A stretch of 50,182 nucleotides of DNA from a virus. Location: positions 1 through 50,182 of the IMG/VR virus record IMGVR_UViG_3300034375_013216. One strand, given 5' to 3'. The notes beneath the pieces were generated by a model. It worked only from the letters and a program-made list of their open reading frames with translations, had not been told where the DNA came from and ran no database searches. Shown one piece after another: positions 10,001 through 16,421 of this stretch; position 1 is the stretch's first letter, and every line of letters begins with the position of its first letter. The translations under genes were made by a program, and so were the position numbers.

Positions 10001-10070
10001 ACGTGATAAGCCGGCTACTGGCGTACGGCCGATAGCTTACCGTACACTTGCAGCGGTATAGGCTATGCAC
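7050..10070 (-). CDS. Baseplate hub / tail-tip protein with M23 peptidase and tail-lysozyme domains
   Basis: A 1006-residue tail-tip protein. The N-terminal half includes LGKGLYESYQITGQ, which recalls hub proteins. Residues about 535-660 carry all M23 metallopeptidase motifs but in permuted order: GRVGNTGRTTGYHLHAEF (HLH about 551-553) comes first, then HTGVDIAG (H598, D602), VTEVGNNPGGYGNYVVIS and LLGHL (H647). Residues about 835-1000 match phage tail lysozyme (Phage_lysozyme2): VAYAGVIGNGLAESTLNF (E878), then GYGLFQMCGSRADELAAKCG. It would puncture peptidoglycan at DNA injection. The start is GTG, 9 nt after the upstream stop, with no clear ribosome site. The lysozyme part (7060-7560) is AT-richer than the middle of the gene. 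Confidence 0.88.
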   Translation of the reverse strand: MHSLYRCKCTVSYRPYASSRLITFPERQVVSANVNLRWDPNSVATNLDSETTLSQFVNSLTGSTANVTLSDPYMTGIAWAALFDSAAAYTTSQNAAANKIMLPACAEGESPASGKCWNYQEIDDPNLNSTGFGSFAHLLIQYYYDVAGTRFGLTSYFRLQGFSIEHGSAFPRVNLQGVDPQSVIFNQNLVNFQMEENKTLEENLKSIVERYDYKVSFCTDPSQTDTKEYIMPQAFKERKVTAGEIINKYVKSVKGNYLSLPTQEFAKKISICTRANINQGCSVFYLGKGLYESYQITGQVPQTLNNLNREFAEEMGLGYQYDRTGLQEIEYEISDIYPQKRKAKLKNAKTSLMSFPGQFETYTKRYIDNLSTSGYVWESAGPKVTTVRKRKINLFGLNVNGTEPIALLDGRVSVAPEGLVRINTNYFVRFCEKGNKPPCQNRIIVQETRNLQLAGDIKPGADVRLNQPLGTSTAENPEHTRFFLAGASEVTLSPSIVWKYAVPVEDLSDQERKDIGLTETQSTPSAPATTGSAEGTPIGRVGNTGRTTGYHLHAEFQPAKAITAADLDGIIKVGGKNPSEWGTTSGYGAQESFRSKPHTGVDIAGAGIENQYITLLNGTVTEVGNNPGGYGNYVVISTPKGEILLGHLSDGSTSGVTGTRVGTGSRFGSGVRGGPAVRGAEIRTEFKGVPRALRITPGRTILSFVTRYDEWIEKGKPADIDPGVWIAGRFSKYIVNQASYNWNQGDLRVSLTGVTDWGVDVAKADSPPFDDYLAVAGLDKTKDYYGYIRSLGDLCWKLKSGKTSCEEICQETEKLRNFLKPGDQTNGPSVDSNFPASQCTSRGRVKPEVANQIMGMLRSVGINTKVAYAGVIGNGLAESTLNFNVHNENPSFEGCASTPSRILGKYGYGLFQMCGSRADELAAKCGKTCSLQQQLENTAEEIKTGRNISPQCLRDNWIDRINSAATPEDAADIWNQCYERGPGGIQKRRDFAKQVFGELDCQNINP

Positions 10071-10081
10071 AGTGTGTCAGA

Positions 10082-10801
10082 TTAGCCCACAGTGCCGACG
10101 ATGGCGGTGCCGCCGGATCCAGTACCAGATTCCTGACCAGCCTCGCTCGTGTCGATTTCCAGGCTTACAACATCGCCGACGGCGAAGCCGTCACCACCAT
10201 CGACGATGGCGGTTAGAGCTGTGATCACACCGGCGGCGATGGTAGCCTCCACCGTAGCGGCAGCGTATTGATCCGGATCGGTTTGGTCGCCGAGAGCAAG
10301 GGTTGCTAAAAATACCACACCGGTTTCGTCTTCGTCCGCGCCATCGATGGTGTAACCAGTGCCACCATCATCAAGGGTCAGGGTAAGAATCGGGCCGACG
10401 GGGGTCACGTTATCCAGGATTTCGGCCAGAACAACACTGAGGTCGTAAACGGCGACCATGAAGTGGAAATCGCCCTCGCCTGCGATACCAACGTATCGGG
10501 TTACATTAACGAGCTGGTCGTTGAGGCGGGTAACATAAGCGCTCGGAACATCGGGATTGTTGACCAACGCATCTACGATGAGCTCGAGGGTGCCATAGGC
10601 GAACTTCTTTGCCTCGAAGCCCATTGCGGGGGTGCAAAGGACAAACTGATCTTTGAGCGAGGTGCGAGCGGAGGGGGTGTTGGAGCCTGTGTTATACTCT
10701 AACACCAGTTTGTTGGCCAATGCGTCGGTGAGGAAAGTCTGGAGTTCACGCTTAAACTCGAACTCGATGCCTACGAGGCGCTTTAGTGTTGCTGCGGACA
10801 T
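10082..10801 (-). CDS. Structural protein with C-terminal beta-rich 'GGTGYT' module
   Basis: A 239-residue protein. The frame is open to a GTG at 10810, but ATG 10801, behind AAAGGGTG, fits better. The N-terminal 140 residues are mixed helix/strand with no recognised family. The C-terminal 100 residues have two short repeats (DDGGTGYTIDG and VDGGDGFAVGDVVSLEI) typical of beta-rich adhesion or decoration modules in phage structural proteins. It is the first gene after a GTTGAAAGC motif and has a strong 5' leader stem-loop, suggesting high expression. Head decoration, neck or tail tube are all possible. Confidence 0.75.
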   Translation of the reverse strand: MSAATLKRLVGIEFEFKRELQTFLTDALANKLVLEYNTGSNTPSARTSLKDQFVLCTPAMGFEAKKFAYGTLELIVDALVNNPDVPSAYVTRLNDQLVNVTRYVGIAGEGDFHFMVAVYDLSVVLAEILDNVTPVGPILTLTLDDGGTGYTIDGADEDETGVVFLATLALGDQTDPDQYAAATVEATIAAGVITALTAIVDGGDGFAVGDVVSLEIDTSEAGQESGTGSGGTAIVGTVG

Positions 10802-10819
10802 GGGAATCACCCTTTGTTG

Positions 10820-10837
10820 CTATACGTCTTCGTATAG
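10820..10837 (-). promoter_or_regulatory. Leader stem-loop
   Basis: CTATACG-AAGA-CGTATAG forms a 7-bp stem with a tetraloop in the leader of the 10801 gene, starting within the GTTGAAAGC motif and ending 18 nt before the ATG. It may stabilise the 5' end of the mRNA. No other copy of the motif has this palindrome. Confidence 0.5.
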
Positions 10838-10845
10838 CTTTCAAC
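10829..10845 (-). promoter_or_regulatory. GTTGAAAGC motif (candidate phage promoter) for the 10801 unit
   Basis: GTTGAAAGCTATACGAA. The core ends 35 nt before ATG 10801. The 3' half departs from the TAGGTAG consensus to build the leader hairpin. Confidence 0.6.
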
Positions 10846-10850
10846 GAGAT

Positions 10851-11180
10851 CTAGGATACGCGTACTTTCAGCGTACTCCCGGTTCTGTACATGCCTCCCA
10901 CCGGTACAACTGGATCCGCTGCTGCGGCTGCGGAGTCGTCAGCGAACTCCCTTAAGCCGGTAAAATCGATGCGGGAGTAGGCGATGGGTGTGTTGCCGCT
11001 CACCGTCTTCGCTACACCGTCCAACCCTACATAGTAGAGTTCCTCGTGGACCTCGTTGAGGAACAGCTCGCCCCGCTTCGCGTTAGCGGCATCGGTGTCA
11101 TATAGATCCTGAACGTATTGCTGGCGTTTGGTCGTATCGGCGGTGAACCGGACTCCCCAGCGGGGCATGGGAACAGTCAT
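10851..11180 (-). CDS. Small virion protein (hypothetical)
   Basis: A 109-residue protein beginning MTVPMPRWGVRFTADT. It contains ELFLNEVHEELYYVGLDG and ends PVGGMYRTGSTLKVRVS. The GG.YRTG..LKVR ending is a pattern I associate with small marine-phage structural or fiber-associated proteins. It has its own GTTGAAAGC motif 26 nt upstream of the ATG and is followed by another motif for the next unit, so it is probably transcribed on its own and abundantly. A role in capsid decoration or neck is a guess. Confidence 0.75.
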   Translation of the reverse strand: MTVPMPRWGVRFTADTTKRQQYVQDLYDTDAANAKRGELFLNEVHEELYYVGLDGVAKTVSGNTPIAYSRIDFTGLREFADDSAAAAADPVVPVGGMYRTGSTLKVRVS

Positions 11181-11198
11181 TGCGAAAACTTATCTCTC

Positions 11199-11215
11199 TC
11201 TACCTTGCTTTCAAC
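11199..11215 (-). promoter_or_regulatory. GTTGAAAGC motif for the 11180 gene
   Basis: GTTGAAAGCAAGGTAGA, close to consensus, 26 nt before ATG 11180. Confidence 0.65.
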
Positions 11216-11233
11216 GCCTGGCTGCGCCAGGCG
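11215..11233. repeat. Perfect inverted repeat between divergent genes
   Basis: CGCCTGGC-TGC-GCCAGGCG is an 8-bp perfect stem abutting the minus-strand GTTGAAAGC motif. No T-run follows on either strand, so it is not a standard terminator. It could insulate the divergent units or bind a regulator. Confidence 0.45.
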
Positions 11234-11246
11234 GGTGTGTGGTAAG

Positions 11247-11864
11247 ATGACCGGTAGATATCACCCACATGCCTTGGAAACCATCATCGTCCTCGGAGCC
11301 GACCGGGTCGGCAAGACCACCGCTGTATCCAATACGAGGAGATTGATTGAGGGGTATGGCTCGAATGTCGTGCAGGCTCACTTCGGCCCGGTGTCAGAGA
11401 AAGACCATTATCCTGGTCAGCAGTTCGCTGATCTCATCTACGGAATCGATAACATCGGCACCGATTTCCTCCTTCTCGACCGTTTCACACCCGACACGTT
11501 GTTTTACGAACCCCGCCGGAACGGCTTCCCACGTATACCCTACGAATACGCTAATCACATCGAGTCGATGTATATGTCAGCATCAGGCAGACTCGATCTA
11601 GTGGTAATCCGACACCAGTGGAATACGGACATCGAGAAACGCCACCTCGCCGAGATCGCACAACTCTACCCAAGCCGTACGGCATACTGGGAGAGAATTA
11701 ATCTTCGGGCGAGGGAGGTTGAACATAAGGCGTATTATGAATTTCTCGAAAACTACCTTACATCTCATTCCCTTTTGCCTCCGACCTCGATCCACTACCT
11801 CGATGGGGAGATCTACGACGACGATATTAATCTGTCATATTGTGAGTCCCTGCAACTGCCGTAG
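11247..11864 (+). CDS. P-loop deoxynucleotide kinase-like protein
   Basis: A roughly 205-residue P-loop kinase. The Walker A is GADRVGKTT (residues 17-25). A DR motif follows at residues 78-79 (LLLDRFTPDTLFYEP), as in thymidylate and deoxynucleoside kinases. Basic residues around RRNGFPRIPYEY and IRHQWNTDIEKRH could form the lid. It probably phosphorylates a (deoxy)nucleoside or nucleoside monophosphate to feed phage DNA synthesis; the base specificity cannot be read. The frame extends upstream to 11118, but that would run through the divergent gene. ATG 11247 is chosen; GTG 11235 and TTG 11274 are alternatives. TAAGAT at the start could be a -10, which would favour the later start. Confidence 0.8.
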   Translation: MTGRYHPHALETIIVLGADRVGKTTAVSNTRRLIEGYGSNVVQAHFGPVSEKDHYPGQQFADLIYGIDNIGTDFLLLDRFTPDTLFYEPRRNGFPRIPYEYANHIESMYMSASGRLDLVVIRHQWNTDIEKRHLAEIAQLYPSRTAYWERINLRAREVEHKAYYEFLENYLTSHSLLPPTSIHYLDGEIYDDDINLSYCESLQLP

Positions 11865-11870
11865 GTAGCT

Positions 11871-11887
11871 GTTGAAAGCTAGATAAG
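11871..11887 (+). promoter_or_regulatory. GTTGAAAGC motif upstream of terminator and phoH
   Basis: GTTGAAAGCTAGATAAG lies just after the kinase stop. Unlike all other copies it is about 100 nt from the next start codon, with an intrinsic terminator between. Confidence 0.6.
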
Positions 11888-11965
11888 GGTTGAGGACAAG
11901 CCTTTGACCAAGAGAAACTACTCTTAATCCGGTGTGCGGACACGTTCTCGTGGTCCGCATTTTTT
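11888..11965 (+). ncRNA. Candidate small RNA between kinase gene and phoH
   Basis: If the GTTGAAAGC motif at 11871 is a promoter, its transcript would be only about 65-80 nt long. It would hold a small hairpin (AAGAG-aaacta-CTCTT, 11910-11925) and end in the terminator at 11935-11965. The exact 5' end is unknown. It could be a trans-acting RNA, or an attenuated leader controlling phoH. Confidence 0.35.
11935..11965 (+). terminator. Rho-independent terminator upstream of phoH
   Basis: TGCGGAC-ACG-TTCT-CGT-G-GTCCGCA forms a 10-bp stem with one bulge, followed immediately by six T. It is the only convincing intrinsic terminator seen in the window and lies 15 nt before the phoH ATG. Confidence 0.8.
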
Positions 11966-11980
11966 GTATCTACAGACACA

Positions 11981-12739
11981 ATGCCCAAAGCACGGACGAG
12001 AAAAGAGAAGGTGACAGAAGCCTCTGTCCCCGGATACGATGAAATTGCGTATGGGATTCCAGCGACGCGTGGTGACGGGGTCTGCTCGATCCACCCTCGA
12101 AATGAAAGTCAGCGCGAAGCTATTGAATCTCTTCGATCAAAGACATTGACAATTTTAACCGGTCCACCAGGCACTGCCAAAACTCTCTTGTCAGTCTACG
12201 TTGCCTGTGAAAAATTACAGAAAAGGCAGATTGATAAAATATACTATATAAAACCGATTGTGGATACACCTGGAGAGAAAGGAATCGGATATCTCCCCGG
12301 AGATGAGTCTCAAAAACTCGAGCCACACATCGCCTCGCTTCGAGACGCATTGAGTGTGTTTATGGCGAAGGGCAAGGCCGACTATCTCATCGATAAAAAG
12401 ATCATTGAATTCCTACCCATCGAACACCTACGGGGTCGATCACTACATCGGTGTATGATTATCGCCGACGAGATGCAGAATGCGACGAGCCACAGCGTGC
12501 TTACGATCCTTACTCGCCTTGGCGATCACAGCAGCATCGCGATGCTAGGTGATGTGGTTCAGAGAGACTTGGCGAATCGCTTTGGGAAGGACGGCCTCTC
12601 CGATGCTGCAAGACGCCTAGGATCCGACACTGAGCACATCGGCCATGTAAACTTTGGCTTCGACGATATTGTTCGCTCTGACTTCGTCCGATCGGTCATT
12701 CTCGCTTACTCCGACTTGTACGAGAGCCGGGCGGCGTAG
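11981..12739 (+). CDS. phoH: PhoH-like P-loop ATPase
   Basis: A 252-residue PhoH-family protein. Walker A is GPPGTAKT (residues 61-68), Walker B is MIIADEMQNAT (about 160-169), and the intervening YIKPIVDTPGEKGIGYLPGD and LEPHIASLRDAL segments are typical of the family. PhoH proteins are putative RNA-associated ATPases, common in marine and other phages; their function in infection is unsettled. It lies just after the intrinsic terminator, so it needs read-through or a promoter in the 15-nt gap. Its 3' end overlaps a convergent small gene by 44 nt. Confidence 0.92.
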   Translation: MPKARTRKEKVTEASVPGYDEIAYGIPATRGDGVCSIHPRNESQREAIESLRSKTLTILTGPPGTAKTLLSVYVACEKLQKRQIDKIYYIKPIVDTPGEKGIGYLPGDESQKLEPHIASLRDALSVFMAKGKADYLIDKKIIEFLPIEHLRGRSLHRCMIIADEMQNATSHSVLTILTRLGDHSSIAMLGDVVQRDLANRFGKDGLSDAARRLGSDTEHIGHVNFGFDDIVRSDFVRSVILAYSDLYESRAA

Positions 12740-12917
12740 GTCCCTGAATACTGGAAGGCATGAAAAGGCCCGCCGCGAACATCCAACGGTCTACACACTG
12801 GTTGGGTGAATGCGGGCCTCTCGTCCAGTTTGGTATTTCACACGATGAGATGAAGGCTAGGCAGAATAATACCTCGGCTATTAAAAATGCGGTCCCCTCT
12901 AAGTTAATTCTATTCAT
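12696..12917 (-). CDS. Small candidate lipoprotein (possible outer spanin)
   Basis: A 73-residue frame; the longer open frame starts at 12965 but ATG 12917 follows GAGGGAG. The N-terminus MNR is followed by a hydrophobic stretch (AFLIAEVLFCLAFISSC). ISSC fits a lipobox, giving a mature 48-residue peptide starting at C26 with a Pro/Ser/Arg-rich tail (PSSIQGPTPPGSRTSRS). CVDRWMFAAGLF looks non-random. Small Pro-rich lipoproteins in phages are often Rz1-type outer spanins, but the glutamate inside the hydrophobic stretch weakens this. A GTTGA-type motif variant lies 28 nt upstream, in the same spacing as other units. Convergent overlap with phoH. Confidence 0.5.
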   Translation of the reverse strand: MNRINLEGTAFLIAEVLFCLAFISSCEIPNWTRGPHSPNQCVDRWMFAAGLFMPSSIQGPTPPGSRTSRSKRE

Positions 12918-12937
12918 AGTGAACTTTTTCTCTCCCT

Positions 12938-12954
12938 CTACTATATCTCTCAAC
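12938..12954 (-). promoter_or_regulatory. Variant GTTGAGAG motif for the 12917 gene
   Basis: GTTGAGAGATATAGTAG on the minus strand, with the core 28 nt before ATG 12917. It abuts the plus-strand motif head to head, forming CAACGTTG at the junction. Confidence 0.4.
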
Positions 12955-12971
12955 GTTGAAAGCACTGTAGG
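12955..12971 (+). promoter_or_regulatory. GTTGAAAGC motif for the 12990 gene
   Basis: GTTGAAAGCACTGTAGG, 26 nt before ATG 12990. Its 3' half (ACTGTAGGAATAG) closely matches the copy at 37546-37562 (ACTATAGGAGTAG). Confidence 0.65.
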
Positions 12972-12989
12972 AATAGTAAAACAATCTCT

Positions 12990-15900
12990 ATGGCTACGAA
13001 GGTTAGTGGTGACTTCGGTCTTAGCGGTCAGTCGCTAATCGGTGAGCTAAGGAAACGTGCGCCGAAGTTAGAGGGTCAGGCTAACTTTATCGGTCTTCAG
13101 CGCTCTCTTGCTCTCTCGGATCTCGAAGATCCGACTGAGTCGTTGAACAATGTACTTGATAAAATATCCCTAACTGAATCTGCAGAAAGAAATCAATACG
13201 GCGGACCTTTTAACGCTTTAGACTGGAATGTCACATCGGATTTTGTAGATGAGCAAATTGATAAATCATTTTTGAGTCGACTACAGAATGTTAGTATTGG
13301 CGGTGGATCGCTGGGTAGTTCGGTTTCCACGACACCGAGGATAAGGATTCAAGATAGGCTTAGCTTTCTTAACTCTTTTTATGGTGAGGGTAGTTTTCCA
13401 GGTCTCCACAGTGGTCCGGACGCCATGTTCTACAGGAGTCCAGAGCCAGACCACATCGGATACGTAAAATTTACCTTTAACTCTAGCACAGGATCCGTAA
13501 CAACAACTGAACTAAAAGAACCAGATAAAATCACCAACCTCTCCTTACCGAGTATTTTAGGAACTGAGAGTGCCATAATCCTCGATTTAGTTGAATATGA
13601 GACTGCTGAAGGACTGACTGTTAATTTAAGTGGAACAGGTATTTCCCTGCGTCTCGATTCCCCTAGTACATGGAGTGTAACAGGAACAAGAGCATTGAGT
13701 AGTTTGTCCGGCATCCGGAGCTCGGTGGGAGGACAGGTAACCTTCGCCGCCTTACGTTTCAAGCTGGTCCGACCTTACTCAGTTCTTTACAAACCATCTT
13801 GGTTTACACAGGATCCTGCGGATCCTATTGTTGCTGGAGGAGCCGATGATACTAATCTAACCACCACCAACCGCATTATGCGGAACGATAACGGTACGAT
13901 TAAACCGTACATCGAGAAAGGTTATTGGTATAGCCGCGCATACGTCGAGACACGGTGGACACCAACGGAATATAGTCTTCTCACCAATACCCAAAACAAC
14001 GAAGTCACAGTTGTCGAAGATTCTAATATGAGGTGGCAGCAGCCTCCTTCTCCGATTAGATCAGAAGTATACAACTGGGGTATCCGGTGGGATGGATATT
14101 TGAGAGTCGAGCCGGGCATCTATGCCTTTGAAGTACAAACCAATGCTGCCATCAAAATAGATATGGCAATAGGTTCGGGGGGAGCCTGGGTCGAAGTGTT
14201 TAGTACTGATACGGCTGCCCAAGAGTCAGAGGAAAAATACGTATCAAGTCAATCTTTCAATACCGACAATGTCTCAGGTACATATAAATATATTTTTGGG
14301 ATAAACCCAACATCTGATTGGGTAGCCTATGTTCCTATCACAGTTCGTCTTTACCATGGTGGTCCGGACAAAATAGATGATGAGTTCATTGCCCCTAGTG
14401 AACCTAATCTGTTTATAAAAACAACCTCACTAGCATCAGAGGTCAGTTTTTATAGCGAAAACTACATTATCACTCTGTCTGGTGCCGATGGAAGCTGGAG
14501 CGTAGATAGTAGTGCGTTAGCCGATATAATAACTATTCTTCAAGATACAGACGCGTCGGTATCGTACCGGTTGACGGCAGAGGGGGACGACATCTTTACC
14601 TCTCCAGTCAGCATAGATCTGGCCACTGACAGTACTAATGTTACCAGTACTACGACCGGGCTGTCTGCGGCCACCTATACTTTAACCTTATCCCCCGACC
14701 GCGCAGGGGTAAATTTCAATAACAATCTGACCGCCCTCTGGAAAGGCCGCATCGCATCCCCCAGCCCGATTCACACCGGATACACCGACCTCGCTGATGG
14801 AAGCTATGAACCCAACCTGCAAAAGATACCTTTTGATCTGAGGCCTGAGTGGTGGAAAGTTTCCGAAGGTCACCCGTATAACCTAGATAATCCAGCCAAC
14901 GATGACAACACTCCACTTGATGGGTTTTTAAGGAATGAATTTAAGAGTACACTGAAGTCGGATGTTGAGGGGTTGGGGTTATACGGAGATGGGGGAGAGT
15001 TAAAAAATGGAACTTTTACCATAGAAAATGGTATTATGACAGGAACTGGTACTGAGTTTTTAACTGACTTAGTAATAGGAAGTAAATTTACTATAGAAGA
15101 TACAGAGTTTACAGCTTTAGATATAATTTCTGACTTGGAAGCTAGGGTCTCTCCCGACAACGTGTCAATACCGTCTAGTCTTTCTTTAAGTATCGTCACC
15201 TATAAAGAAGTACCCAACATCATTTTCGGTGAATCGAGGTATTCGGTCAACGATGAGTTAGGGTCCAACTACTGCGGTCTCCGGTTAACACCGAATTTAG
15301 TTGGGGAAGGTGGTAAACTCTCCGTCAGTTCTTTGCCAGTCAATAGCACCGAGTACAACGATGCGACTTTGCTGGGTGAGGACGATCTTGGCGGTTCACC
15401 AAATCACCTTACTGGGGCGAGTGGAAAGGTCTCATCAGAGACAATTAAGCTATTTTTGGCCGATCTAGCCGATACGGCTGATGATAAGTACGATAAATAC
15501 TACACTTTGTTCGTATACACAGATCTAGCTAGTTTTCCGGTATCTGGGGATGTGACGGTGACTTACTTTGATAATACTGACAGTAAGTATTATACTTGGG
15601 ATGGCAGCACATACGTGGAGGATACAACTCCGTCTTCTGATGACCCCACATCATATGGTCTACCAGCATTCTCTGATAACGCCTGGCTATCTCCTATCAC
15701 TGTATCAGTTGTCCAGGCTGGATCTCAGTACTTAACCGCACCTCTGACGATGGTTGTGGAGAGGCTGGAGCTTACCCCTGGGGTATTTTTCCTGCAATTT
15801 TCTACAACCCAGCCTTCTCTTCTCACTGGTGGCGCCGACATCGGTGATTTTAGTGGGGAAGACATTACCTTCTATACCGAATCTAACGTAGCGTTTCAGT

Positions 15901-16421
15901 ATCTCCGTGTAGACAGTGGGGAAGGCATCGCATTTGCCGATGTCCTTAAGTTGACGTACGACGATAGCGATGTATTTCAAGGGGTTTCTAGCGAAGTCCC
16001 TCGGCCCCCCTCCGACCGTGTAACCCCTTTCGGTTTCGATAACCCGCAATATACCGCTGGACTCTGCTATCCCCCTTATAGCATCGCTAACACACTTCTG
16101 TCCGGTATCGCTATTGAAGACGCTGATCTCTACGATGCCAGTACTCCTGTAGGTAATTACGATGTATTTTGGGGAGACCAGAGTAAATCTGATCTGGGCG
16201 GTAAGACTCTTACCGTCACTGAAAAACTAGAATTTCAGCAAGCCGACGACAATGCGGTAGAAGAAATAGTTGGTGGTGTGACCGTAGCTTACGACGATTA
16301 TACGCATCGGCTAAAAATAGATATGCCTTTGTCCGGGTCTTTCGACCCGGATATGCTCGAGCATATTGGTAACCTGGAGAGAGTTAAAGAGTCTTATTAC
16401 GCCTACGTAAAACTGGACTAG
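12990..16421 (+). CDS. Large structural protein with PA14-like domain
   Basis: A 1143-residue structural protein. Residues about 310-400 read as a PA14-type carbohydrate-binding domain: GYWYSRAYVETRW, then WGIRWDGYLRVEPGIYAFEV followed by the NAAIKIDM strand, the usual 'W.G.l.p..G.Y.F....d....l.iD' pattern. The rest is beta-rich with repeated strand/turn segments and few charged clusters. It is transcribed alone from its own GTTGAAAGC motif. A baseplate, fiber-connector or receptor-contact role is likely but unproven. It ends in a stop codon shared as CTAG with the convergent neighbour. Confidence 0.8.
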   Translation: MATKVSGDFGLSGQSLIGELRKRAPKLEGQANFIGLQRSLALSDLEDPTESLNNVLDKISLTESAERNQYGGPFNALDWNVTSDFVDEQIDKSFLSRLQNVSIGGGSLGSSVSTTPRIRIQDRLSFLNSFYGEGSFPGLHSGPDAMFYRSPEPDHIGYVKFTFNSSTGSVTTTELKEPDKITNLSLPSILGTESAIILDLVEYETAEGLTVNLSGTGISLRLDSPSTWSVTGTRALSSLSGIRSSVGGQVTFAALRFKLVRPYSVLYKPSWFTQDPADPIVAGGADDTNLTTTNRIMRNDNGTIKPYIEKGYWYSRAYVETRWTPTEYSLLTNTQNNEVTVVEDSNMRWQQPPSPIRSEVYNWGIRWDGYLRVEPGIYAFEVQTNAAIKIDMAIGSGGAWVEVFSTDTAAQESEEKYVSSQSFNTDNVSGTYKYIFGINPTSDWVAYVPITVRLYHGGPDKIDDEFIAPSEPNLFIKTTSLASEVSFYSENYIITLSGADGSWSVDSSALADIITILQDTDASVSYRLTAEGDDIFTSPVSIDLATDSTNVTSTTTGLSAATYTLTLSPDRAGVNFNNNLTALWKGRIASPSPIHTGYTDLADGSYEPNLQKIPFDLRPEWWKVSEGHPYNLDNPANDDNTPLDGFLRNEFKSTLKSDVEGLGLYGDGGELKNGTFTIENGIMTGTGTEFLTDLVIGSKFTIEDTEFTALDIISDLEARVSPDNVSIPSSLSLSIVTYKEVPNIIFGESRYSVNDELGSNYCGLRLTPNLVGEGGKLSVSSLPVNSTEYNDATLLGEDDLGGSPNHLTGASGKVSSETIKLFLADLADTADDKYDKYYTLFVYTDLASFPVSGDVTVTYFDNTDSKYYTWDGSTYVEDTTPSSDDPTSYGLPAFSDNAWLSPITVSVVQAGSQYLTAPLTMVVERLELTPGVFFLQFSTTQPSLLTGGADIGDFSGEDITFYTESNVAFQYLRVDSGEGIAFADVLKLTYDDSDVFQGVSSEVPRPPSDRVTPFGFDNPQYTAGLCYPPYSIANTLLSGIAIEDADLYDASTPVGNYDVFWGDQSKSDLGGKTLTVTEKLEFQQADDNAVEEIVGGVTVAYDDYTHRLKIDMPLSGSFDPDMLEHIGNLERVKESYYAYVKLD

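Noticed and set aside
12766-12819. GGCCCGC...GCGGGCC inverted repeat that looks like a tRNA acceptor stem
   Set aside because: Only about 38 nt lie between the arms, with no D, anticodon or T arms, and the sequence is explained as coding in the minus-strand small gene.
12760-13038. A 92-residue plus-strand frame between phoH and the 12990 gene
   Set aside because: It runs through the promoter motif and into the next gene, and its composition is not protein-like; the minus-strand frame at 12696-12917 fits better.
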